The notes beneath the pieces are model-generated. The model was not told the DNA's origin. It searched no databases and worked only from the letters and a program-made list of their open reading frames with translations. A DNA stretch of 64,000 nt from Eupeodes corollae (taxonomy: Eukaryota; Arthropoda; Insecta; Diptera; Syrphidae). Positions 36,816 through 46,407 of this stretch are shown one piece after another; within the stretch, counting starts at the first letter, position 1, and each line of letters begins with the position of its first letter. Location: NCBI RefSeq assembly GCF_945859685.1, contig NC_079147.1, positions 261,816,572-261,880,571 of the forward strand, in the 5' to 3' direction. A program made the translations under genes and the position numbers.

Positions 36816-38001
36816 GTATGGACGAGTATGTTCCCTAAAATCAACAAGATACTCAGGAAAAAGAACGATAATGACCTTCCGTGTATTAAACTCAAAAGAT
36901 CTGAAGGGAACAGAGACGTACTCAAGACAGCACAAATAGATCCAGAAATAACCATCTTTGACGATAACTTTTTTATAATTGAAGATCCGAAGAAAAAATT
37001 AGAAGCGGTATGAGCTGCTTTTCAGCAAGTGTACAAGGTGAATGTTAGCATTCACCCCACGACCTTGAAAACAGAGCCCTACTTAATCACTTTTACCTTC
37101 GAAATGTTATGACACAATGGCGTTCTGAGAACAGCGGTTTCATGTGGTTCCATGGGAAATGCCATAATCGCCTAGCAAACGGGAGCAACTCCCTTGTTAG
37201 TGACGAAGGTTGAGCTTCAGCTCATCTTCAATTCAATAAAAAACAAAAAGTCAGCAGGCATCGATGATATATCCAAAGTTGTACTAAGACATTTAGCGTT
37301 GGAGGCAATTGGCATTTATACCACATTCTTCAATAATGCATATTAACCAGTGAATTGGAAGACCACTGTGATTCATCCTCTGCCGAAAAAGGAAAAGGCC
37401 AACTCTAAGCCGTCAAAACTTCGGTCGATAAGTCTTCTTCCGAGCATCAACAAAGTTTTCGAAAAGATCATCAAGAGGGCTCTGACTAAGTGGGCTGCGG
37501 ACAACAAAATAATTCCGGATAAACAGTTCGGGTTCAAGGCACAATTCATGCTCCGTCTAAACTCGTTTCTGATATCCTATGTTATAAATCAAAACAACAA
37601 TGCACAGGTGCTGTTCGGGTTGATTTGGAAAAGGCCTTTGACACCGTATGGTAAGAGGGTCCTTACCTAAAACTGAGCAGGCTTGGCCAACCATTGTTGT
37701 ATATACTTTATGATATGCTTAACGGTAGAAAGTTTGTTGTCAAAAGTGGCAATGTAACTTCTACCACAACATTCTTAATTAAAAATGGTCTTCAACAGTG
37801 AGCGGTAAATTTGCCGATTCTCTTCAGCATTTACACCAGCGATCTGATAGATACATAACGGCCCAAAAGGTTAAGATTTAGCGATATTGCGACGATTTGA
37901 AACTGAAAATAATTGTCCAGAAGTCGGAGAAAATTCTGGTTCGAACTCCGTTGGCTGGGGGTAAGATGAATAAGTGCAAGAATTGGCGCAAGATGGTCAT
38001 C
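36816..38001 (+). mobile_element. Non-LTR retrotransposon relic, part 1 (left of the LTR insertion)
   Basis: Pre-RT region at 36,816-37,090 (KINKILRKKNDNDLPCIKLK, TAQIDPEITIFDDN). The RT proper follows: ELQLIFNSIKNKKSAGIDDI near 37,220, then an open segment 37,350-37,670 with NWKTTVIHPLPKKEKANSK, RSISLLPSINKVFEKIIKRA, IIPDKQFGFK and a damaged FGLIWKRPLTPYG (the usual ..DLEKAFDTVW motif, frame-shifted). Further RT remnants (LPILFSIYTSDL-like) reach 37,850, and the frame MNKCKNWRKMVIV runs to 38,001. There the LTR element interrupts it. It continues at 48,650. Inactive. Confidence 0.78.
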
Positions 38002-38005
38002 GTTG
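38002..38005. repeat. Target-site duplication GTTG, left copy
   Basis: GTTG directly precedes the 5' LTR and recurs directly after the 3' LTR (48,646-48,649). Removing the LTR element and one GTTG makes the host LINE frame read through (MVI-V-DHHGQQ), which independently confirms both element ends. Confidence 0.9.
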
Positions 38006-40248
38006 TGTGTGGACCACTTTGCAAAAAAAAAAGAAGAGGAACAAAACAAACAGAAGTTTAAGAAATAGAACGCGAACTAATCGAATTGCAAAATTAATAA
38101 CTGCTGAACGCATTCATCGATATCGAATATAATTTATCGATTCTCGTTTTAGAAACTTTGCAAGTTCCCAGAAGGCCAAGGTGGCCATTTTGATTTCCGC
38201 TAAGCAGAAATTCTGCCTTTTTCGCTTCAACCTTCAGACAGAGAGGTCAGCCCTTAGATAAATAAAAAAAAAAAAAATTTGTTGTAATCAGTTTAATTTA
38301 AGTTTTTACAACTAAAGAATATAAAATAAAATAAAACATAAAAAGAAAATTATCAAAAAAAAAAAAAAAAGAACAAGGTGATAATAAAAAAAAAGGCTCC
38401 AGAGTAAATACACTCGTTGCCAAAAACGTCTTACGGCTGGAACAGGTGCAATCACTTGTTATCCATACACACATCCATCCATTCGGACGCCTAGAGGCTG
38501 AAACAGGTGCAACCACCTGTCTTCCATCCAGTCATTTTTCTAACCGTGACGTCTTCGATCCCGAAAAAACACCGTGGAGGTGACAAACAGAGAAAAAATA
38601 TGTATAGCAGACATAAACGAAGAAAAGTTTATGTAAAATCAAACTTTATTTTGTTATCAATTAAAACGCAATAATTATATGTGTATATAAAAAAATTTGT
38701 ATCACAGAATTAACAAAAACAAACGAGAAAACTAATAAAACAAAAAAGTACATATATAAAAAAAGGAAAATTAAAAAAAATTAATGAATAGATAAATATG
38801 TACCCTAATGAAAAATTCTTTTACATTCATGCAATCACACATTAATTCAATTCATATATTCTCACATTCATAATTCAAAACATTCACACATACAAAAATT
38901 ATTGCATTTAGATTCATGCATTGACTAAATTTTATCGTTAATTATTATATTTGCTATTTTTTTTATTACTAAATATTAAAAATCTAAACGTCACACATAC
39001 ATATACTTAATCATTCACAAAATTAAACATATACACTTTCATACGTTCACACAGTTACACATTTAAACTTGCATGCATTACACACTACAAATTTCCATTA
39101 CACTCACTTTAAAATTCAAATTTATATGACATAAACAAAACATACAACTTATACAACACAACAAAGCTGCTGTGCACAACATCTTTACTGTGGGGTAAGT
39201 CCAAAGAAAATTTGATTTTGTGTATATATATATTAAATATTATATAAACATGATCTTACAATAATCACATACATACATAAAATCATAAAAGTGACAAATG
39301 AGAAATAGTTAAGTATTGAGTAATTCATGTACCTCGGGAAGTTTCGTACTAAATTTTTTTTTCAATGAGTGACAAGTGTTCACAAACTAACTTGCTCGAA
39401 TCATAGGGTAAAAGAACATATGATTAAATTTTGTGAATTTGTTTTTAATTTATTGAATGGTTTTATTATATATATTTCTTTTATTTAAAATTTTTTTGAA
39501 ACGTTGAAAAACAATTTAATTTTTTTTAAATTCTAATAATGATCAATATGATTATGGAATCAACATAGATTTATCATTATAATTATCAAAGCGCATTGTA
39601 TAAAATAGATATCACTACCTAAATAAAAAATTACTTATTATAACGTACAGCAAATCAGTATATTCTCATTTTCATTTTCATTTTTGTTTGAAAGGTAAAT
39701 CGCTCAAATGATGAGCTATTGAGTTTCTTTTTATTTGAGTGCGTGGGGAAGGAAAGGAAGGGATGATGGGGAAGAGGAATAATGTAGTTTAAGATTTTAA
39801 ACTTCATCATTGATCAGGGGTCATTGAACTGAAATAATTGAGTGACTCAATGGGCATGGAGTCTCATTGAAATGTAGACGGAGGGAGGGTTATACTCAGG
39901 CACCTTTTACCACCTAGGGTTGCCAACACAAATTTCTAAGAACAATTAATATCTAGCGCGAAAACTACTTCATAAGATTTTTATTTAACACCCTTTATTT
40001 TATTTCGGCATGAAAAAAATGTACGGCTGTTCGATAACAGGTACAAGTACCCACCCCACCGACGAGCTACCAATGGCGGTGCAAGCATGCCGAACCGTAC
40101 CTTGTTGATCGAACACCTCACCCAACATTCCGCATATCATCCAGGGAATCCTGTGGTCTTGGATGTTTTGATAGGAAAAAGGCAGACCATCGCTGGTTGT
40201 TGGATGAGATTAGACTTCATCAATTTATTTGATGGGGTTTCCGTTACA
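38006..40248 (+). repeat. 5' LTR (2,243 bp)
   Basis: It begins TGTGTGGACC and ends CCGTTACA, with the TG...CA termini usual for LTRs. It is nearly identical to 46,408-48,645. Differences by eye are concentrated in the first ~500 bases, around A-rich runs. This copy also carries about 29 extra bases near 39,325-39,355 (TTCATGTACCTCGGGAAG...). The LTR should contain the promoter and polyadenylation signals, but I cannot place the U3/R/U5 borders. The 38,810-39,150 part is rich in ACATTCA-like words. Confidence 0.95.
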
Positions 40249-40252
40249 CAGG

Positions 40253-40274
40253 TGGCGCCCAACGTGGGGCTCGA
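40253..40274 (+). promoter_or_regulatory. Primer-binding site for tRNA-Lys(CUU)
   Basis: Four bases after the 5' LTR, the sequence TGGCGCCCAACGTGGGGC plus TCGA is the exact complement of the 3' end of insect tRNA-Lys(CUU) including its CCA, over 22 bases. This is where minus-strand cDNA synthesis would start. Confidence 0.9.
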
Positions 40275-41326
40275 CTGCCCGAAGGATATCATTTATGCAA
40301 ATCTGAAAGCATATGACCTACATGGTCCAACAGATCAAGAAGTATAGATCACTTAATTTGTACATTTGATATCTCTTCCAGTTAAAATCGATTGCAATTG
40401 CTTGTGCAAAAGTTTTATTGTAATGTTTGTTTTCAAATTTATTTACTTTTCGTACGTTGGTACATCCCTTAGTTTCGGCTATAAGTAAGCTTCACTTTGA
40501 GCAGTGTTTCAACTTACCGAAAACAAAAAGAAAAATTATTTAAATGAGTTCTAGTCGAAAAGCTTTATGTCCGAGAGTTTTTAGGTACTTTGTTTACGAA
40601 ATCTCTGTCCGTTGCATAGACCTTTTAGATTTTTACTTTACGCTTTGTACATCTGTTTGATAGCAATAATCATGGACGACCGGGATTACGCAGTTCAAGT
40701 TAACACGTATCCGACTGTTGCGCCCAAGGTTCTTATCAAACGAAGCAACTTTAATCGACACAAAACATACAGTCCCACTTGATGTTGAAAGGAACCGACG
40801 AAGATATACATATATGTATACATACATAATGAAGCCATAATATCCAGCGAAATATCTCTTTATATATATTAAACGGCCTAAGAATGAAGAAGTTGTTTTT
40901 AACGTTCATCTTAGTTGCGATAATATATGTAGTGCATATAAGCTATTTATTTTGAATTCAATAAGCGTTAATTTCTTAGATTTTTTTTGTGTACCATCAT
41001 CCTTTTTAACTTTTCCCAGCACGAATAAAATACAAAACAATACATACACATATACATATATCACACATCGTTACATTTGATTTTTGTACTGAATTTTTTT
41101 TGATATTTTAAATTTGATTTGAACTTGATTATTTTGATTCAATTTTTTTTGCATACTAAACGTTTGCTATTGCAAGTCTTCAGTTTTACTTGGTTAAAAT
41201 TTCGTTTTAATTCGATTTTCTTTAAACGTTTGTTAGTTTCATTTTTGTTATTTTTGTAAAAAGGAATTTTAGTTCTTTTCTTGGTCTTTGCGTTAAATTT
41301 CTTTTGGTGATTTATAAAATAAAAAA
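40275..41326 (+). other. Retrotransposon leader between primer site and gag
   Basis: About 1.05 kb of untranslated leader with no long frame. It would hold RNA packaging signals; none can be pinpointed. The gag ATG is preceded by an A-run (AAAAAAATGG), a favourable insect start context. Confidence 0.7.
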
Positions 41327-42760
41327 ATGGCACCTTCTCGAGATAAGTCTAAAGACAAATCGAAAGATAAAGTGAAAGAAAAAACAAGCACTAGTTCACG
41401 TACTCGTATAGACCTTAACTCAGAACCTGGATCCTCAAATAGGACTCCATCAACTAGCGCTGTTGATGAAGACCAGAGTCACCATGGTCAAGAACCAAAC
41501 CCTGTCGATGATGGTCAAAACAATGATCATTCAGAACAAACTGAATCTCATGAACCAATTAATTTTAATGAAAGTTTGCAAAGATACATAACTAATATAG
41601 CAAATGCGACAATCGGTTTAAGTAGAGCAGAAGATTTGAGAACTAGACAGGCTGAATACGAAGTAGAGAGGACAAAAATGCGCGAAGAAATCGTAAATAC
41701 TATTCGGGATACTTTGAGAGCTGCAACTCCTGCTCCTCGTTCGCGACCTTTTCCTGATTTACCTCATCCCGAGAATCACAGTACTGTTCGTCCTGGGAGG
41801 AATTCAGATGAAAATCTGGAGCATCCTCATTTAAGCGAAAATGCTGAAAACTTTTTGAGCCAGTTGAACAATCTTAATTTGAATGCTCCAACGCCTAGTC
41901 CAGGTAATGCACTTTCATCTCACGGTTCGTTTCGAGCGGTGGCATTTCACAAATGGGGTTTGAAATTTGATAACGTTAGAATGACGATTGATGATTTCCT
42001 AATCCGTTTGAAAAGATTAAAGACTAGCTACAACGCTTCCTGGGAAGAAATTTTTCTTCACTTCCACCTCTTTGTAACTGGACCTGTTGAAAGTTGGTTT
42101 TGGACATTTCTGAAAACTAATCCAGACGCTAATTGGCAGAGCCTAGAGTTCGCTCTGATAGAGCAATACAGAAGCATAGAGACGGATTCAGAATTGTCAA
42201 GAAAGATGTTCGACAGACGTCAAGGCCCCAATGAAAGTTTTGACGAATTTTATAATGCTATTCTAATAATGAATGCTCGTCTTCACTCTCCAAAATCGAG
42301 AAAAGAGCTAATTGATCTAATTAAACAAAATGTGAGAAGAAGGACAGGAGAACTTCTTATTACATTCTCAACGCAGAGTTTGGCAGAAATGGTTTACGTA
42401 TGTAGATCAATAGAAAAGCATGCCCAAACGCAAAATGAAAACTTTCGACAGAAACCATTTTTACAAAACAGTGTAAAAAAACAAGTCAGTGAAATTGAAA
42501 CCGTTTCAGAAGAGGCATTTGAAATTGATGCTTTAAACATTTCGAATTCAAATTTAGCAAAGTACACTTGTTGGAACTGCAAGAATAAGGGTCATTCGTT
42601 CGTTCAGTGCCCAGATCCTCAACGGAATCTATTCTGTTATAAATGCGGCCTGGAAAACGTAACAACCCCCAACTGTTCTCACTGTTCGGGAAAACCGAAA
42701 CAGGGCAATACGACCACCGGAGCGTTTTGTCCTGCGAGAACACATCCGGATCCAAAATAA
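41327..42760 (+). CDS. gag: Gag polyprotein of the LTR retrotransposon
   Basis: 477 residues, ATG in good context. The N-terminus is lysine-rich and repetitive (KDKSKDKSKDKVKEK), followed by a low-complexity acidic/asparagine region to about residue 190. A capsid-like domain spans about residues 200-365 (FHKWGLKFDNVRMTIDDFL, GPVESWFW, and QGPNESFDEFYNAI, which resembles the major homology region). The C-terminus has one CCHC zinc knuckle at residues 415-428 (CWNCKNKGHSFVQC) and a second cysteine cluster at 437-453 (CYKCGLENVTTPNCSHC). In the second cluster the usual histidine position is valine. Gag would assemble cytoplasmic particles and bind the RNA. The frame is intact. Its last 118 bases overlap pol. 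Confidence 0.95.
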   Translation: MAPSRDKSKDKSKDKVKEKTSTSSRTRIDLNSEPGSSNRTPSTSAVDEDQSHHGQEPNPVDDGQNNDHSEQTESHEPINFNESLQRYITNIANATIGLSRAEDLRTRQAEYEVERTKMREEIVNTIRDTLRAATPAPRSRPFPDLPHPENHSTVRPGRNSDENLEHPHLSENAENFLSQLNNLNLNAPTPSPGNALSSHGSFRAVAFHKWGLKFDNVRMTIDDFLIRLKRLKTSYNASWEEIFLHFHLFVTGPVESWFWTFLKTNPDANWQSLEFALIEQYRSIETDSELSRKMFDRRQGPNESFDEFYNAILIMNARLHSPKSRKELIDLIKQNVRRRTGELLITFSTQSLAEMVYVCRSIEKHAQTQNENFRQKPFLQNSVKKQVSEIETVSEEAFEIDALNISNSNLAKYTCWNCKNKGHSFVQCPDPQRNLFCYKCGLENVTTPNCSHCSGKPKQGNTTTGAFCPARTHPDPK

Positions 42761-45700
42761 ACGAAGATAATTCATTTTCAAAATTTACAACAAATCCTAA
42801 TAATATACCTGACTTATCTTTACCTGAATTGACCAATGAATTGGAAGGTTCAAAAACTCTTGATTTTTCGAATCAACCTGAACCTTTAAAAACACCTACT
42901 ATTAACAATCAACCTGTAATTAGCAAAACACTTGACCAGACGAATACACTAGATTTCTCTAATAATTCCGAATCCAAAAATACACATTTTAGAATTCTTA
43001 AACGACCTTTCTCCGAAAATATTCAAAACTCTTGTCCATCTAGAAATATCATACCGCTTCATGAAAGGATAAGAAATTATTATGAAGCTCGTAATCGAAT
43101 TATGATCCCTATTTCTAAGAAAATAACAAAGTTGAGAGATCGTTTTAAGAATAAAAGAAAAATTCATAAAGAAATCTGTTCTAGTATAATTTGTAATAGT
43201 GAAGACCCAAGACCATATGCAAATGTGTCAATTTTTGGAAAGCCAATGCTTGGTCTATTAGATAGCGGTGCTAGTATTAGTTGTCTAGGTACAGGGTGCT
43301 TAGAACTTATTCAAAAGTTAGGATTACCGTACAAAAACTTTAAATCTATTGTTAAGACCGCGAGTGGACAGATGCAACAAATTATAGGGGAGCTAACAAT
43401 CGAGATAACCTACAAACAAGAAACCAAGAAGATGAAGATGTACTTAGTTCCATCTCTCGAACAACCATTATATCTTGGCATAAACTTCTGGAAACTATTC
43501 CAAATTGCTCCACAGATAATATCGGAAATTTGTCCGTTGTCGTCATATAGAATAAGTGATCCAAACGCTCACGAACTGTCAAATGATCAAACCAAAGCAT
43601 TGGAACAGGTTATAAGTTTGTTTCCGTCTAATGCCAAAGAAGGGCTTGGACGGACAACACTCGAAAAACACACAATAAACACAGGCGATATCGAGCCGAT
43701 TAAACAACGTCATTATCCCGTGTCTCCTGCCATTCAAAAACTAATGTACGAGGAACTGGATAGAATGTTGGCTTTAGATGTAATTGAAGAAAGTGAAAGT
43801 GCTTGGAGCTCTCCAGTGGTTCTAGTACGTAAGCCAGGAAAAAACCGCTTATGTCTCGATTCCAGGAAGCTCAATAAAGCAACGAAAAATGACGCCTATC
43901 CTTTTCCCAACGTAGAGAATCTTTTAAGTCGTCAAGCAGATACACATTACATTAGTAGTGTGGATCTAAAAGACGCTTTCTGGCAAATTCCTCTTTCGGA
44001 AGAGTCACGAGAGAAAACTGCGTTTTCTGTGCCCGGTAGACCCTTATATCAATTCAAGGTCATGCCCTTTGGCTTATGCAATGCTGCCCAGCGCCTTTGT
44101 AGACTAATGGACAAAGTGGTACCTAACGAATTGAAACAATTCATCTTTGTTTATTTGGATGATCTTTTGGTGGTTTCAGAAACGTTTGAAAAGCATATTA
44201 CTATATTACGTGCATTAGCATCACTCTTACGTAAAGCTGGTCTTACTATTAATATACAAAAGTCCAAGTTCTGTTTTAAGGAACTTCGTTACTTAGGATT
44301 TATAGTTGGTGGAGGATGTATTAAAACTGATCCGGACAAGGTTTCGGCTATAAAACACTTCCCGATACCGAAAACACCTAAACAAGTAAGAAGATTTCTA
44401 GGTTTATCAGGTTGGTATAGACGTTTCGTCCCTAATTATTCTTCCCTAGCTGCACCAATAACAGACACCTTAAAAAAACATAAGAACTTTGAATTTCCTA
44501 ATGAAGCTATGGAGGCTTTTGAAAAGTTGAAAACTGCGTTGACTACTGCTCCAGTCTTAGTCAATCCAGACTTTAACAAGCCCTTCATTATATCATGTGA
44601 TGCGTCCTCAACTGGCGTAGGTTGCGTCCTCAGTCAGTTGGATGATAATGAATTGGAACGACCAATTTATTACTATTCCTACAAACTTAACCAAGCACAG
44701 CGTAACTATAGTGTTACTGAACTTGAATGTTTGGCTGCTGTTTTGGGGGTAGAAAAGTTTCGACCGTATGTCGAGGGCCATCATTTTACTATTATTACTG
44801 ACCATTCGAGTCTTAGATGGCTCATGAACCAGAAAGATTTATGTGGGAGGTTAGCGCGTTGGAGTTTAAGGTTACAACGATTTTCTTTTGTAATCGAGCA
44901 TCGAAAGGGCTCGCAAAATGTTGCACCAGACGCTCTTTCCAGGGTGTTTGCAGCCGATGAACTCGCAGTAATTTCAAAGAGCGACGTTAATAATTCCGAG
45001 GTTCTACAAATCGATTTGTCGGATCCTTCATTTAAATCAGAAGAGTACCTGAAGTTGATCGACACAATTAACCAAAACCAGAATCAGTTACCTGATCTCC
45101 AAGTTTCGGAGAACTATGTGTACAAGAAGGTTAAACATTCAACGGGAAATCCAATTGAAGATGATCGTACCTGGAAATTGTGGATTCCAACTGCGCTGAC
45201 CAACCATCTTATCCGACTAGCTCATGATCCACCCCTAGCTTCGCATGGTGGATTCACGAAAACACTGTATCGCCTCAGAGACCGATTTTACTGGCCTAAT
45301 ATGGCGGTTCAAGTAAAATCATTTATAGGGGAATGCATCGTCTGTAAAACTACCAAGGCTCCGAATTCCATACTTAGACCACCTATGGGCCAATCATTCA
45401 TTGTGGATAAGCCTTTCCAACATATATACATAGACTTTTTGGGTCCTTATCCAAGGTCAAAGAAGGGAAACACATATATTATAGTTTGCTTAGATCAATT
45501 CACCAAATTCGTCCTAGCAAAACCTTTGAGAAAAGCAACCTCCGATTCAGCTATAGAATTTTTAGAGACAAATGTATTTTCGTTATTTGGTGTACCAGAG
45601 TCTCTCCTATCGGACAATGGAAAGCAATTCGTCAGCAAAGAGTTCTCCAAATTCTTAGAGTCATATGGGACAAAACACATACGAACTGCTTCATACGCTC

Positions 45701-46251
45701 CTCAAGCTAATGCGAGTGAGCGTGTAAATCGCTCTATACTAGCTGCTATAAGAGCATACGTAAGTGCAGAACAATCTAATTGGGATAAATGTCTTTTTTC
45801 AATCTTGAGTGCTTTGAGATCCACGGTGCATTCAGCGATTGGCATGTCTCCTTTTGAAGCCTTATTCGGGCAATCAAAAGTAGAACATGGCTCGGACTAT
45901 TCTCTGCTTCGAAAGCTAAATATTTTAAACAATTCCGAAATCAATATCTTGCCAAAAGCTGTTAAAATGAACATGCTACACAACCGCATCAAGGAGTCCT
46001 TAGCACAAGCTCATAAGTTATATGAGAAAACGTACAACACTCGTAGCAAAACATGTCGTTATTCGGTTGGCCAATTAGTTTTTAAAAGAAACTTTGTGTT
46101 GAGCGATAAGTCTAAAAATCGGAACTCCAAATTGTGTCCAAAATTTATTCAAGCCAAAATTAAGAAAATTGTCACCAACAATCTCTATGAATTAGAAGAC
46201 CTTGACGGAAAATCATTAGGAATGGTGCATGCTAAAGATATACGAACTTAA
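42643..46251 (+). CDS. pol: Pol polyprotein: protease, reverse transcriptase, RNase H, integrase
   Basis: Open for 1,202 codons from an in-frame ATG, but probably made as a Gag-Pol fusion by -1 frameshifting. Residue positions count from that ATG. The aspartic protease active site is DSGA at 207-210. In the reverse transcriptase, LCLDSRKLN is followed by VDLKDAFWQIPL (first catalytic D) and YLDD at 504-507. In RNase H, CDASSTGVGC has D653, followed by TELECLA and TDHSSLRWL. In the integrase, the zinc domain uses H861, H868, C898 and C901, and the catalytic core uses D931, D991 and E1026 (34 residues between the last two). A C-terminal basic GPY/F-like tail ends at HAKDIRT. All catalytic residues are present, so the copy may be competent. 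Confidence 0.96.
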   Translation: MRPGKRNNPQLFSLFGKTETGQYDHRSVLSCENTSGSKINEDNSFSKFTTNPNNIPDLSLPELTNELEGSKTLDFSNQPEPLKTPTINNQPVISKTLDQTNTLDFSNNSESKNTHFRILKRPFSENIQNSCPSRNIIPLHERIRNYYEARNRIMIPISKKITKLRDRFKNKRKIHKEICSSIICNSEDPRPYANVSIFGKPMLGLLDSGASISCLGTGCLELIQKLGLPYKNFKSIVKTASGQMQQIIGELTIEITYKQETKKMKMYLVPSLEQPLYLGINFWKLFQIAPQIISEICPLSSYRISDPNAHELSNDQTKALEQVISLFPSNAKEGLGRTTLEKHTINTGDIEPIKQRHYPVSPAIQKLMYEELDRMLALDVIEESESAWSSPVVLVRKPGKNRLCLDSRKLNKATKNDAYPFPNVENLLSRQADTHYISSVDLKDAFWQIPLSEESREKTAFSVPGRPLYQFKVMPFGLCNAAQRLCRLMDKVVPNELKQFIFVYLDDLLVVSETFEKHITILRALASLLRKAGLTINIQKSKFCFKELRYLGFIVGGGCIKTDPDKVSAIKHFPIPKTPKQVRRFLGLSGWYRRFVPNYSSLAAPITDTLKKHKNFEFPNEAMEAFEKLKTALTTAPVLVNPDFNKPFIISCDASSTGVGCVLSQLDDNELERPIYYYSYKLNQAQRNYSVTELECLAAVLGVEKFRPYVEGHHFTIITDHSSLRWLMNQKDLCGRLARWSLRLQRFSFVIEHRKGSQNVAPDALSRVFAADELAVISKSDVNNSEVLQIDLSDPSFKSEEYLKLIDTINQNQNQLPDLQVSENYVYKKVKHSTGNPIEDDRTWKLWIPTALTNHLIRLAHDPPLASHGGFTKTLYRLRDRFYWPNMAVQVKSFIGECIVCKTTKAPNSILRPPMGQSFIVDKPFQHIYIDFLGPYPRSKKGNTYIIVCLDQFTKFVLAKPLRKATSDSAIEFLETNVFSLFGVPESLLSDNGKQFVSKEFSKFLESYGTKHIRTASYAPQANASERVNRSILAAIRAYVSAEQSNWDKCLFSILSALRSTVHSAIGMSPFEALFGQSKVEHGSDYSLLRKLNILNNSEINILPKAVKMNMLHNRIKESLAQAHKLYEKTYNTRSKTCRYSVGQLVFKRNFVLSDKSKNRNSKLCPKFIQAKIKKIVTNNLYELEDLDGKSLGMVHAKDIRT
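42688..42694 (+). promoter_or_regulatory. Putative -1 ribosomal frameshift site GGGAAAA
   Basis: Within the gag/pol overlap, the gag codons read G GGA AAA, the X XXY YYZ pattern required for -1 slippage. After the shift, reading continues ACC GAA ACA in the pol frame. It is the only perfect heptamer I found in the overlap. Short complementary segments lie downstream (CCGGA at 42,717 with TCCGG at 42,745), but a stimulating pseudoknot is not shown. Confidence 0.75.
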
Positions 46252-46407
46252 TTTTAATTTATTTTCTAAATTATTCTGAAGAACAACAAAAATATACTTT
46301 TCAATCACTGTGGCGTATGCTTACTTTTTTTTTTTTTTGGTAAAATTCAAAAGTTGTCCTTTTACATTCCATTTTCATGTCAATGTTGACATGAATTTGC
46401 AATGTTG
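46252..46407 (+). other. Spacer between pol stop and 3' LTR, no polypurine tract visible
   Basis: It contains a T-run and AT-rich sequence ending GACATGAATTTGCAATGTTG directly before the LTR. The expected purine-rich primer for plus-strand DNA is not there. There is no env frame. Confidence 0.8.

Noticed and set aside
38298..38516. 72-codon minus-strand frame repeated at 46,707-46,937
   Set aside because: It recurs only because both lie in the two LTRs; no start context or family, and the sequence diverges without codon constraint.
41327..46251. Several minus-strand open frames of 60-116 codons across gag and pol
   Set aside because: They are antisense shadows of well-supported coding frames.
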